Part shown: positions 30,422-38,291 of the stretch, piece after piece
How the letters are laid out: each line of letters starts with the position of its first letter
Numbering within the stretch: position 1 is the stretch's first letter
Assembly (NCBI RefSeq): GCF_001984575.1
Contig: NZ_LZNS01000001.1
Coordinates: 3,263,874 to 3,327,873, forward strand
Source of the DNA: Streptomyces sp. MP131-18
GTDB lineage: Bacteria > Actinomycetota > Actinomycetes > Streptomycetales > Streptomycetaceae
Direction: 5' to 3'
Length of the DNA: 64,000 bases
Program-made: the position numbers and the translations under genes
The notes under the pieces: model-generated
Database searches by the model: none
The model's input: only the letters and a program-made list of their open reading frames with translations
What the model was told of the DNA's origin: nothing

Positions 30422-31201
30422 GTGTCAGACATAACGTTCACGACGGCCGTCCTGCTGTGCATCGCCGCCGGGCTCGCCGGCTGGATCGACGCGGTCGTCG
30501 GCGGCGGCGGCCTGCTCCAGCTTCCGGCCCTGCTCATCGGCCTGCCGGACGTCTCGCCGACCTACGCGCTCGGCACCAACAAGGCCGTTGCGGTCACCGG
30601 TACGTCCATCGCGGCGGTCACCTATGCCCGCAGGGCGCCGGTCGACGTGCGGCTCGCGCTGCGTCTCGGCGCCGTCGCGCTGGCCGCCGCGGGCGGCGGC
30701 GCACTGTTTGCATCAGCGGTGGACAAACGTGTCCTGCAACCGTTGATCATGGTCGCCCTGCTCGCGGTGGCCGCATTCGTCTTCCTGCGCCCGCAGTTCG
30801 GCACGGCCTCCCCCGGGGGCACTCCCTCGCGCCGCAGGGCCGCCGCGGCGCTCCTCGTGGTGGGGGTCGGCATCGGCTTCTACGACGGCATCCTGGGGCC
30901 CGGCACGGGCACCTTCCTCGTGATCGCGCTCGTGGCGCTGCTGCACATGAACCTGCTGACGGCCTCCGCCACCGCGAAGGTCGTGAACGTCGGCACAAAC
31001 CTCGGCGCCCTGGCCGTCTTCGCCGCCGGGGGAACGGTGCTGTGGCGACTCGCCGCGGGGATGGCGCTGTTCAACATGGCGGGCGGCTGGGTGGGCGCCC
31101 ACATGGCACTGCGGCGGGGCAGCGGCTTCGTCCGCGTCGTCCTGCTCGTGGTCGTCGCGGGCCTCGTGGCCCGGCTCGCCTGGGACCAGTGGGGGACGTG
31201 A
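30422..31201 (+). CDS. TSUP-family (TauE/SafE) anion permease
   Basis: This 259-residue membrane protein has about eight helices in two repeats. The GWIDAVVGGGGLLQLPALL and GFYDGILGPGTGTFLVIALV loops are the paired signature of the sulfite exporter/TSUP family. I chose GTG 30422 (VSDITFTTAVLL) because AGAGG lies about 9 nt upstream and it starts just before the first helix; earlier starts add polar residues. It probably moves sulfur-containing or organic anions; direction and substrate are unknown. Confidence 0.88.
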   Translation: MSDITFTTAVLLCIAAGLAGWIDAVVGGGGLLQLPALLIGLPDVSPTYALGTNKAVAVTGTSIAAVTYARRAPVDVRLALRLGAVALAAAGGGALFASAVDKRVLQPLIMVALLAVAAFVFLRPQFGTASPGGTPSRRRAAAALLVVGVGIGFYDGILGPGTGTFLVIALVALLHMNLLTASATAKVVNVGTNLGALAVFAAGGTVLWRLAAGMALFNMAGGWVGAHMALRRGSGFVRVVLLVVVAGLVARLAWDQWGT

Positions 31202-31408
31202 CGTGCGCCACGGCGGGAGCGGTGGCCGGGGCCGGACGTTGATGGGGCCGCCCACCGCGTGATAGGCACCGCCCGACGCCCGGACAATCCGGACAACGTG
31301 CTGGGCAGGGGACGTCTCCACGGAAGGCGACCACGCCCGTAACAAACGGCACTTCGGGCATATGCCTCAGCAACTCGCCGCGTACACGCCGACTGTGGCG
31401 TATCACAC

Positions 31409-31424
31409 GTTGATTGAGATCAAC
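31409..31424 (+). promoter_or_regulatory. Inverted repeat in the NlpC/P60 upstream region
   Basis: GTTGAT (31409-31414) and ATCAAC (31419-31424) form a perfect 6-bp repeat around TGAG, 28 bp before the ATG. It may be an operator. I looked for conserved c-di-AMP riboswitch elements in 31,202-31,451, because such switches precede many Streptomyces wall hydrolases, and did not recognise any. Confidence 0.35.
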
Positions 31425-31451
31425 CACCAGGTACTGATAGCCGTTATCTCC

Positions 31452-32285
31452 ATGTCCCCAATCCGTTATCAAGGACGGCACCGAAAACCCCGGGCCTCCC
31501 GCACCAGCAGCCTCATACGCGGCGGCGTCCTCTCCGGCGTCGTGGGCACGGTCGCCGTCACCGGCGCCACGACCCCCGCCTCCGCCGACGAGAAGCCCGC
31601 CGAGTCCACCGGCGAACTCCCGGTGCTCGACACGGCACTCGCCCACGCCGACCGCGCGGCCCGCGCGACGCAGGCGTACGCGAGCGAAGCCGTCACCCAG
31701 GACAACTGGCAGCGCGCGCAGGACCGCGTCGTCTCCCGCGCCCAGGAAGCCGCCGCCGAGCGCCGCGCGGCCGCCGAGGAGGCGGAGCGCCGCGCCGAGG
31801 CCGAGCGCCGCGCCCAGGAGGCCGCCGCGGCAGAGGCCCAGGCGGCCGAGGAGGCGGCGGCCGCGGAGGCCGCGGCAGAGGCCACGACGTTCGCCGCGGC
31901 CGGGGAGGCTCCCGCCACCTCGGGCGGCGGCGGGAGCGGGAGCGCCATCGTCGACTTCGTCCGCGCGCAGCTCGGCGACGGCTACGTGATGGGCGCCTCA
32001 GGCCCCGGCTCCTGGGACTGCTCCGGCCTGGTCCAGGCCGCCTACGCGCAGGTCGGCGTCACGCTGCCGCGCACCGCCGCCGAACAGTCGGTGCTGGGCA
32101 CCCAGGTGTCGCTCGACGCGCTCCAGGCCGGCGACATCCTCTACTGGGGCGGCGCGGGCAGCGCCTACCACGTGGCCGTCTACACGGGGAACGGCACGTT
32201 CATCGGCGCCCAGAACCCCTCGACCGGCGTGGCCGAACACGACCTCGGCTGGGACGCCCCGACCGGAGCCGTCCGCGTCCTGTAG
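31452..32285 (+). CDS. Secreted NlpC/P60 peptidoglycan hydrolase
   Basis: This 277-residue protein has a Tat/Sec-like signal (RKPRASRTSSLIRGG, hydrophobic core, ASA-DE cleavage near residue 45). An Ala/Glu/Arg-rich helix (about 75-145) is probably a coiled coil. A C-terminal NlpC/P60 domain follows with Cys190 (GSWDCSGLVQAAY) and His240 (AYHVAVY). It should cut peptide stems in peptidoglycan outside the cell. The ATG at 31452 was chosen because it places the signal at the N-terminus; an upstream start at 31362 would add 30 residues before it. Confidence 0.92.
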   Translation: MSPIRYQGRHRKPRASRTSSLIRGGVLSGVVGTVAVTGATTPASADEKPAESTGELPVLDTALAHADRAARATQAYASEAVTQDNWQRAQDRVVSRAQEAAAERRAAAEEAERRAEAERRAQEAAAAEAQAAEEAAAAEAAAEATTFAAAGEAPATSGGGGSGSAIVDFVRAQLGDGYVMGASGPGSWDCSGLVQAAYAQVGVTLPRTAAEQSVLGTQVSLDALQAGDILYWGGAGSAYHVAVYTGNGTFIGAQNPSTGVAEHDLGWDAPTGAVRVL

Positions 32286-32296
32286 AGCCCACGACC

Positions 32297-32343
32297 GGTG
32301 GCGCCGCGGGCCGCTCGTGCGCGGCCAGGCCCGCGGCGCCACC
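32297..32343. terminator. 16-bp stem between NlpC/P60 and reductase genes
   Basis: GGTGGCGCCGCGGGCC (32297-32312) is the exact reverse complement of GGCCCGCGGCGCCACC in the first copy of the adjacent 28-bp repeat (32328-32343). The stem, with a 15-nt loop, is 11 bp after the NlpC stop. Every later repeat copy offers the same 3' arm. Confidence 0.65.
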
Positions 32344-32460
32344 TTCACGCGGCCAGGCCCGCGGCGCCACCTTCACGCGGCCAGGCCCGCGGCGCCACCT
32401 TCACGCGGCCAGGCCCGCGGCGCCACCTTCACGCGGCTAGGCCCGCGGCGCCACCTTCGT
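32321..32460. repeat. 28-bp tandem repeat, five copies, overlapping the end of a gene
   Basis: Copies start at 32321, 32349, 32377, 32405 and 32433. The first four are identical (GCGGCCAGGCCCGCGGCGCC then ACCTTCAC). The fifth differs at three bases, and its CTA is the stop codon of the reductase gene. The array therefore seems to have grown from the last 28 bp of that gene (ending VAPRA-stop). There are no spacers, so it is not a CRISPR. Confidence 0.95.
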
Positions 32461-33705
32461 CAGGCCGTTGATCACGCGGTCCATCGCGTCGCCGCCCGTC
32501 GGGTCCGTCAGGTTGGCCAGCAGCTTCAGCAGGAAGCGCATCAGCACCGGGTGGCTCAGCCCCCGGTCCGCCGCCACCCGCATGATCGTCGGGTTGCTGA
32601 TCAGCTGCACGAACGCCCGGCCGAGCGAGTAGTACCCGCCGTAGGTGTCGCGCAGCACCTTCGGGTAGCCCCGCAGCGCCAGTTCCCGCTGCGCGGGCGT
32701 CTGCCGCGCCAGCGCCTGGCTGACGACCTCGGCCGCGATCCGCCCGGACTCCATGGCGTAGGCGATGCCCTCGCCGTTGAACGGGTTCACCAGGCCGCCC
32801 GCGTCGCCGACCAGCATCAGCCCGCGCGCGTAGTGCGGCTTGCGGTTGAAGGCCATCGGCAGCGCCGCCCCGCGGATCGGCCCCGTCATGTGCTCCGGGG
32901 TGAACTGCCAGTCCGTCGGGAGCGTTTCGCACCAGGTGCGCAGCACCTCGCGCCAGTCCAGCTCCTTGAACGAGGAGGAGCTGTTGAGCACGCCGAGGCC
33001 GACGTTCGACGTGCCGTCGCCCATGCCGAAGATCCAGCCGTAGCCGGGCAGCAGCCGGTCCTTGTCCGCCCTGCGGTCCCACAGCTCGAACCAGGACTCC
33101 AGGTAGTCGTCGTCGTGGCGCGGCGAGGTGAAGTAGGTGCGCACCGCCACGCCCATGGGCCGCTTGGGGCTGCGGTGCAGCCCCATCGCGAGCGAGAGCC
33201 GTGAGGAGTTCCCGTCGGCGGCCACGACGACGGGCGCCGTGAACGTGACGCGCTTCTTCTCGTCGCCGAGCTTCGCCTCGACGCCCGTGATGCGGCCGGT
33301 GCGCTCGTCGCGGACCGGACCCGACACGTTGCACCGCTCGTACAGCCGCGCGCCCGCCTTCTGGGCGGCGCGCGCCAGCTGCTCGTCGAAGTCGTCCCGC
33401 TTGCGGACCAGGCCGTAGTCCGGGTAGGACGCCAGCTCGGGCCAGTCCAGCTGGAGCCGCTGCCCGCCGCCGATGACGCGCAGGCCCTTGTTGTGCAGCC
33501 AGCCGGCCTCCTCGGACACGTCGATGCCCATGGCCACCAGCTGCTTCACCGCCCGCGGCGTCAGGCCGTCGCCGCAGACCTTCTCGCGCGGGAACGCGGT
33601 CTTCTCCAGCAGCGCCACCTCAAGTCCGGCCTGCGCGAGGTGGAATGCGGTCGCCGAACCGGCCGGTCCGGCCCCGACGACGATCACATCAGCGGTCTCG
33701 GCCAC
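32437..33705 (-). CDS. Geranylgeranyl reductase family flavoprotein (likely menaquinone side-chain reductase)
   Basis: This 422-residue FAD-dependent oxidoreductase has the dinucleotide fold VIVVGAGPAGSATAFHLAQAGLEVALLEK at the start, the second FAD motif GLMLVGDAGGLVNPFNGEGIAYAMESGRIAAE near residues 285-315, and PREKVCGDGLTPRAV. In actinobacteria such proteins (MenJ type) saturate double bonds of the menaquinone isoprenoid tail. It lies 45 bp downstream of menG on the same strand, which supports that role. Its last codons are inside the 28-bp repeat array. Confidence 0.88.
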   Translation of the reverse strand: MAETADVIVVGAGPAGSATAFHLAQAGLEVALLEKTAFPREKVCGDGLTPRAVKQLVAMGIDVSEEAGWLHNKGLRVIGGGQRLQLDWPELASYPDYGLVRKRDDFDEQLARAAQKAGARLYERCNVSGPVRDERTGRITGVEAKLGDEKKRVTFTAPVVVAADGNSSRLSLAMGLHRSPKRPMGVAVRTYFTSPRHDDDYLESWFELWDRRADKDRLLPGYGWIFGMGDGTSNVGLGVLNSSSSFKELDWREVLRTWCETLPTDWQFTPEHMTGPIRGAALPMAFNRKPHYARGLMLVGDAGGLVNPFNGEGIAYAMESGRIAAEVVSQALARQTPAQRELALRGYPKVLRDTYGGYYSLGRAFVQLISNPTIMRVAADRGLSHPVLMRFLLKLLANLTDPTGGDAMDRVINGLTKVAPRA

Positions 33706-33750
33706 GTTGGCTCTCCCATTCGAAAGGGCGTGTCAGGGGTTGCGGGAAGT

Positions 33751-34452
33751 CTATGCACCGCGGGGTTTGACGCCCCGGTGCAGGGCGACGATGCCGCCCG
33801 TCAGATTGCGCCAGGCCACGCGGGACCAGCCGGCCCGCGTCAACCGCCCGGCGAGACCGGCCTGGTCGGGCCAGGAGCGGATGGACTCGGCGAGGTAGAC
33901 GTACGCGTCGGGGCTGCTCGACACGCGCGTGGCGACCGGCGGCAGCGCCCGCATCAGGTACTCGGTGTACACGGTGCGGAACGGCGCCCAGGTGGGGTGG
34001 CTGAACTCGCAGACCACGAGCCGCCCGCCGGGTGCGGTCACCCGCAGCAGCTCGCGCAGCGCGGCCTCGGTGTCCTGCACGTTCCGCAGGCCGAAGGAGA
34101 CCGTCACCGCGTCGAAGGCGCCGTCCCGGAACGGCAGCCGCGTCCCGTCCCCGGCGACGAACGGCATCCACGGCTTGCGCCGCTTGCCCTCCGTCAGCAT
34201 CCCCAGGGAGAAGTCACACGGCACGGTGAACGCCCCGCGGGCGGCGAACGGCTCGGCCGAGGTGCCCGTTCCGGCCGCCAGGTCGAGCACGGTCTCCCCC
34301 GGCCGCGCCCCCACGGCCCGCGCCACCGCCTTGCGCCAGCGGCGGTTCTGCCCGAGCGCCAGCACGTCGTTGGTGAGGTCGTAACGGGCCGCCACGGCGT
34401 CGAACATCGCGGCGACTTCGCGGGGCTGCTTGTCCAGTGAGGCACGAGTCAC
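33751..34452 (-). CDS. menG: Demethylmenaquinone methyltransferase
   Basis: This 233-residue class I SAM-dependent methyltransferase of the UbiE/MenG family makes the last methylation of menaquinone. It has [24 protein letters not shown], the SAM motif VLDLAAGTG and [10 protein letters not shown]. The GTG at 34452 ([10 protein letters not shown]) has GGGGAG about 10 nt upstream, which suits it better than the ATG at 34461. The neighbouring reductase probably acts in the same pathway. Confidence 0.92.
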   Translation of the reverse strand: MTRASLDKQPREVAAMFDAVAARYDLTNDVLALGQNRRWRKAVARAVGARPGETVLDLAAGTGTSAEPFAARGAFTVPCDFSLGMLTEGKRRKPWMPFVAGDGTRLPFRDGAFDAVTVSFGLRNVQDTEAALRELLRVTAPGGRLVVCEFSHPTWAPFRTVYTEYLMRALPPVATRVSSSPDAYVYLAESIRSWPDQAGLAGRLTRAGWSRVAWRNLTGGIVALHRGVKPRGA

Positions 34453-34547
34453 GGTGCCCATTCTCCCCGATGCCCGATTACGCCGATCGGGCGACTTGCC
34501 GAATCCCGGGGTGAACCCTGCGCGCCCGGTCAACTACCGTGCGTGCC

Positions 34548-34892
34548 ATGACTCAGCTTTCCCGTGCCCTCGGCCTGGCCGGCGTGTCGGCCGGTGCCGT
34601 GCTGGCGTCCGCGGGCAGCGCGGCGGCCTCGCCCGTGCCCCAGATCGTCCCGATCGTGGCCGGCTCGACGGAGGCGGCCCTCGACCCGGCCCTCGACCTC
34701 CAGCTCGACCCCCTCGCCGGAACGGGCAGCGACCCGCTGGCGAACGGGGTGCGGACGCAGGTGGCCGACTTCCCCGCGCTCGGCACCGATGTCGTCACCG
34801 GCCCGCTGACCCGCGGCGCATCGGCGCGCGAGCTGCCGGGCGAGGTGATCGGGGGCCTGCTCGGCGGCCTGCCGGTGACCTTCCCGGCCTGA
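34548..34892 (+). CDS. Small secreted protein of unknown function
   Basis: This 114-residue protein has a signal peptide (MTQLSRALGLAGVSAGAVLASAGSAAA, cut near residue 27). A short mature part rich in Leu/Asp/Gly follows (DPALDLQLDPLAGTGSDPLANGV and LPGEVIGGLLGGLP). No Cys and no known domain are visible. The ATG at 34548 has no ribosome site; TACCGT ends 7 nt before it, so the mRNA may be leaderless. A GTG at 34539 is an alternative start. It is divergent from menG. Confidence 0.7.
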   Translation: MTQLSRALGLAGVSAGAVLASAGSAAASPVPQIVPIVAGSTEAALDPALDLQLDPLAGTGSDPLANGVRTQVADFPALGTDVVTGPLTRGASARELPGEVIGGLLGGLPVTFPA

Positions 34893-34925
34893 GGGCCGCG
34901 GCGCCCCGCGGCTGCCGCGCGCCGG

Positions 34926-35099
34926 TCACTCCTCGCGTTCCGCCTCCAGGCGCGCCACGCCCTCCTCGTAGGCGTCGACCTCGCGCAGCGCCGCCGCATG
35001 GTAGATCTCCGCGACCAGGCCCCGCGCGGTCCGCTCGTCGAGGGCGCCGCCCGCGCTCGCGAGGAGCCGTCTCGTCCAGGCGTCGATGAAGTCGTCCAT
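34926..35099 (-). CDS. Small conserved-looking acidic protein (57 residues)
   Basis: The ATG at 35099 gives a helical, charged protein (MDDFIDAWTRRLLASAGG, ARGLVAEIYHAAALREVDAYEEGVARLE). The codon bias and helix pattern look real. No family is recognised. It is convergent with the secreted protein gene and ends 34 bp from it. Confidence 0.6.
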   Translation of the reverse strand: MDDFIDAWTRRLLASAGGALDERTARGLVAEIYHAAALREVDAYEEGVARLEAEREE

Positions 35100-35372
35100 G
35101 GGGCCATGTGACCGCAGGCCCCGGCCTTCCGCACCTCGGCCGGGCCGCGTGCGCGATTGCGACAGCCCTGTGACGAAATCCGTATTGAGCGGTCGTGCGG
35201 CGTATGACTTACTGGGGAGGTGGTGACTCTTCGTCCCGCCCGGGGGAGCGGGGGCGAAAGCCCGCACTTTATGCGGGGCGCCACGAGGGCGGTAGGGGCG
35301 CCTTCGAAAATGCGTCACGGTGGCGGAAAAACGGCGCGATTCCCTGCCGGAAACGCGCGATAGGATTTCACG

Positions 35373-35795
35373 GTGACTACTGCGAGTTACACCTATGCCG
35401 AACGGAAATGGGCGGACACCGACGCCACGCTCGTCGTGCGCAAGGACGATCTCGACCCGCAGGCGGTCACGGCCCGGCTGGGCCTCGATCCGACGGCCAC
35501 CCGGCTGCCAGGGCCCGCCCGCCTGCGCTCCGCGGGGGACACGTCCGGCCTGTGGCTCTACCAGTGCTCGACCGCGGCCCTGGGGCTGCCCGAGCAGATC
35601 GACCGCGTGGTGGACGCGGTCGAGGAGCGCGCCGGGGTCCTGCACGAACTGGCCGCGGAGGGGCACGAGGTGACGCTCACGGCCTTCGGATTCGTGGGCA
35701 ACGGGTCAGTTCTCGAAATCATGCCGCAAACCGCATTGCGCATTGCGTCGCTCGGCATTCCGCTGGAGCTGCGCGTGAGCGGCAGCGAGCGATAG
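35373..35795 (+). CDS. DUF4279 domain protein (copy 1)
   Basis: This 140-residue protein has the DUF4279 pattern: an N-terminal strand (ADTDATLVVRKDDLDPQAVTARLGLDPT), a Trp-containing middle (TSGLWLYQC), a helix around LPEQIDRVVDAVEERAGVLHELAAEGHEV and a last strand (LGIPLELRV). The function of the family is not known; immunity or regulatory roles have been proposed for similar small proteins. GTG start. The next gene is a diverged copy 10 bp downstream. Confidence 0.78.
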   Translation: MTTASYTYAERKWADTDATLVVRKDDLDPQAVTARLGLDPTATRLPGPARLRSAGDTSGLWLYQCSTAALGLPEQIDRVVDAVEERAGVLHELAAEGHEVTLTAFGFVGNGSVLEIMPQTALRIASLGIPLELRVSGSER

Positions 35796-35805
35796 GGGAA
35801 GGGTC

Positions 35806-36267
35806 ATGTCAGGCAGCACCGCGCACGGTGCGGACCATTGGGAATCGCTCACCGCGACCCTCCTGATCACGAAAAGCGACCTGAATCCGGACGACCTCAC
35901 GCAACGGCTCGGCACGCCCCCCGACTTCAGCCGCTCCGCGGACGCCGACGCAGGAGCGCGGTTCCGCGGCGGCGTCGGCTGCTGGGCGCTGCGCACCGCG
36001 GGGGACGACGTCCCCGGGGCGCTGGGCGCGCTGCTGCCCCGCGTCGCGCCGCTCATCGGGGAGTTGGCGGCGCTGCGCGCCGAGGGGCACCGGGTACAGA
36101 TCAACGTGGCGGGCGGCATCGACCGCGGCCGCCGGCTGACGGTGCCGGGGGAGATCCTGGCCCGCGTGGCCGGGCTCGGCCTGCCGCTGTCGTTCACGAC
36201 GGAGTCGGCCGCGGGCAACGGGACGGAGGAGTTCCTCGACTCCCTCGCACGCCCGGCGCGCACATAA
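35806..36267 (+). CDS. DUF4279 domain protein (copy 2)
   Basis: This 153-residue protein keeps the order of elements of its upstream neighbour: TATLLITKSDLNPDDLTQRLGTPPDFSRS, then GCWALRTAG, then GALLPRVAPLIGELAALRAEGHRVQ, then LGLPLSFT. The pair looks like an old tandem duplication with strong divergence. The ATG at 35806 is preceded by GGGGAAGGG. Function unknown. Confidence 0.78.
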   Translation: MSGSTAHGADHWESLTATLLITKSDLNPDDLTQRLGTPPDFSRSADADAGARFRGGVGCWALRTAGDDVPGALGALLPRVAPLIGELAALRAEGHRVQINVAGGIDRGRRLTVPGEILARVAGLGLPLSFTTESAAGNGTEEFLDSLARPART

Positions 36268-36393
36268 CGCTGCGGTAAAGCCGAAGGTACGCGGCCTTGA
36301 CCGCGCAGAGGCCCGGCGACAACATTTCCGCTCACGACTCAACAAGCCGCTGACCACGGCCTGAGTTCCCGTGAGCACAAGGAGGTGCGTGCC

Positions 36394-37308
36394 GTGGCCG
36401 TCGCCCGAGGTGTCCGTGAACGCGAGACCGCCCCCCGATGGCGCGGCAGGGAGACCGGCGTCGCGCTCATCTTCCTGGCGCCCGCCCTGCTCGGCTTCAT
36501 CGCCTTCTACGCCTGGCCGACCGTCCGCGGCGTGTACCTCAGCTTCACCGACTACGACCTGCTCACCGCGCCGGACTTCTCCGGCCTCGACAACTACCGC
36601 AGGCTGCTGACGGACGACGTCTTCTGGAACTCCCTGTGGGTCACCCTGAAATACGTCGTCCTCAACATCGGGGTGCAGACCGTCGTCGCGCTCGCGCTCG
36701 CCGTGCTCCTCCACCGGCTGACCCGTTCCACCGTGATCCGCGGCCTCATCCTGCTGCCCTACCTCATCTCCAACGTCGTCGTCGCCCTGGTCTGGTACTG
36801 GATGGCCGACTACAACCTGGGGATCATCAACCAGATGCTCGGCTGGGTCGGCATCGACGCCATCGGCTTCTTCGGCGACGAGGCGTGGGCCATCCCCACC
36901 ATCGCGGGCATCAACGTCTGGCGTCACATGGGCTACACGGCCCTGCTGATCTTCGCCGGGCTCCAGACCATCAACCGCGACGTGTACGAGGCGGCGGCCG
37001 TGGACGGCGCCGGCGAGTTCCGCATCTTCTTCCGCATCACGCTGCCGCTGCTGCGGCCGGTGCTCGCGCTGGTGCTGGTGCTGACCGTCATCGGCTCCTG
37101 GCAGATCTTCGACACCGTCGCCGTCACCACCCAGGGCGGTCCCGTCGACGCCACCCGCGTGATCCAGTACTACATCTTCGACCAGGCGTTCACCCGCTTC
37201 GACTTCGGCTACGCCTCGGCCATCTCGGTCGTCCTGTTCCTCATCCTCGCCGGGGTCGCCTTCGCGCAGCTCAAGCTGCTGCGCGCGGGCGAGTCCGACC
37301 AGTCCTGA
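36394..37308 (+). CDS. Sugar ABC transporter permease, MalF type
   Basis: This 304-residue protein has six membrane helices and the EAA loop YEAAAVDGAGEFRIFFRITLPLLRPV near residues 205-230 that contacts the ATPase. GTG 36394 is chosen because AAGGAGG ends 8 nt before it; GTG 36385 overlaps that site. It is the first gene of a permease-permease-binding protein operon with no ATPase gene, as in many Streptomyces sugar importers that use a shared ATPase (MsiK). Confidence 0.92.
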   Translation: MAVARGVRERETAPRWRGRETGVALIFLAPALLGFIAFYAWPTVRGVYLSFTDYDLLTAPDFSGLDNYRRLLTDDVFWNSLWVTLKYVVLNIGVQTVVALALAVLLHRLTRSTVIRGLILLPYLISNVVVALVWYWMADYNLGIINQMLGWVGIDAIGFFGDEAWAIPTIAGINVWRHMGYTALLIFAGLQTINRDVYEAAAVDGAGEFRIFFRITLPLLRPVLALVLVLTVIGSWQIFDTVAVTTQGGPVDATRVIQYYIFDQAFTRFDFGYASAISVVLFLILAGVAFAQLKLLRAGESDQS

Positions 37309-37319
37309 AGGAGGCCACG

Positions 37320-38270
37320 ATGACCGCTGTCGTGCAGCCGGCCACCGGCGACCCCGCCGGTTCCGGCGCGCCGGGAGACGGGCCGGGCGGGCGGCCGCGC
37401 CGGAGTGCCGGCCGCCTGCTGGCCTGGCTCGTCCTGTTCCTCTTCATCGTCATCAGCCTGGCGCCGTTCCTGTGGATGCTGCGCACCGCGCTGTCCAACA
37501 ACCGCACGCTGTTCACCGATCCGGACTCGCCGCTGCCCATCGACTTCACCTGGGGGCCGCTCGAGCGCGTGCTCGGCACGGCGACCACCGAGGAGGCGCA
37601 GGCGGAGGGCGGCTCCGGCGCGTCCCTCGAGTTCTGGACCTACCTGCGCAACTCGGTGATCATCTCCACGGCCATCACCGTGGGCCAGGTCTTCTTCAGC
37701 GCGCTGGCGGCCTACGCGTTCGCGCGCCTGCGCTGGCCGGGCCGCGACAAGGTGTTCTTCGCGTTCATCACCGCGCTGATGGTGCCGCCGGTCTTCGCGA
37801 TGCTGCCGAACTTCGTGCTGATCAAGAACCTCGGCCTGCTCAACACCTACCCCGGCATCGTCGCGCCGTTCTTCTTCATGACGCCGTTCGCGGTGTTCTT
37901 CCTGCGGCAGTTCTTCCTCGGCATCAGCCGCGAGATGGAGGAGGCCGCCATGATCGACGGCGCCGGCTACTTCCGGATCTTCTTCCGCATCATCCTGCCG
38001 ATGAGTGCCGCGCCGATGGTCACGCTCGCCATCCTCACGTTCATCAACGCGTGGAACGAGTACTTCTGGCCGCAGCTCGTCGGCCAGGACGAGAGCGTCC
38101 GGCCGCTCACCGTCGCGCTCGCCGCGTTCCGCACCGCGACGCCCCAGACCGGGCCCGACTGGGCCGGGCTGATGGCGGCCAGCCTGGTGGCCGCGGTGCC
38201 GACCATGCTCCTCTTCCTCGCCTTCGGCCGGAAGATCGTCAACTCCATCCAGTTCACCGGCATGAAGTAG
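37320..38270 (+). CDS. Sugar ABC transporter permease, MalG type
   Basis: This 316-residue protein has six helices, an extra periplasmic segment (about 60-105) and the EAA loop MEEAAMIDGAGYFRIFFRIILPMSAAPM. It ends FGRKIVNSIQFTGMK, a typical MalG C-terminus. It starts 11 bp after the first permease with GGAGG upstream. Confidence 0.92.
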   Translation: MTAVVQPATGDPAGSGAPGDGPGGRPRRSAGRLLAWLVLFLFIVISLAPFLWMLRTALSNNRTLFTDPDSPLPIDFTWGPLERVLGTATTEEAQAEGGSGASLEFWTYLRNSVIISTAITVGQVFFSALAAYAFARLRWPGRDKVFFAFITALMVPPVFAMLPNFVLIKNLGLLNTYPGIVAPFFFMTPFAVFFLRQFFLGISREMEEAAMIDGAGYFRIFFRIILPMSAAPMVTLAILTFINAWNEYFWPQLVGQDESVRPLTVALAAFRTATPQTGPDWAGLMAASLVAAVPTMLLFLAFGRKIVNSIQFTGMK

Positions 38271-38291
38271 GAAGTAGGAGGTGCGGCAGCG

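Noticed and set aside
31202..31451. c-di-AMP riboswitch before the NlpC/P60 gene
   Set aside because: These switches are common in front of such genes, but no conserved core could be recognised by eye here.
32321..32460. CRISPR array
   Set aside because: The 28-bp copies follow each other with no spacers, and the last copy is part of a coding sequence. No cas gene is present.
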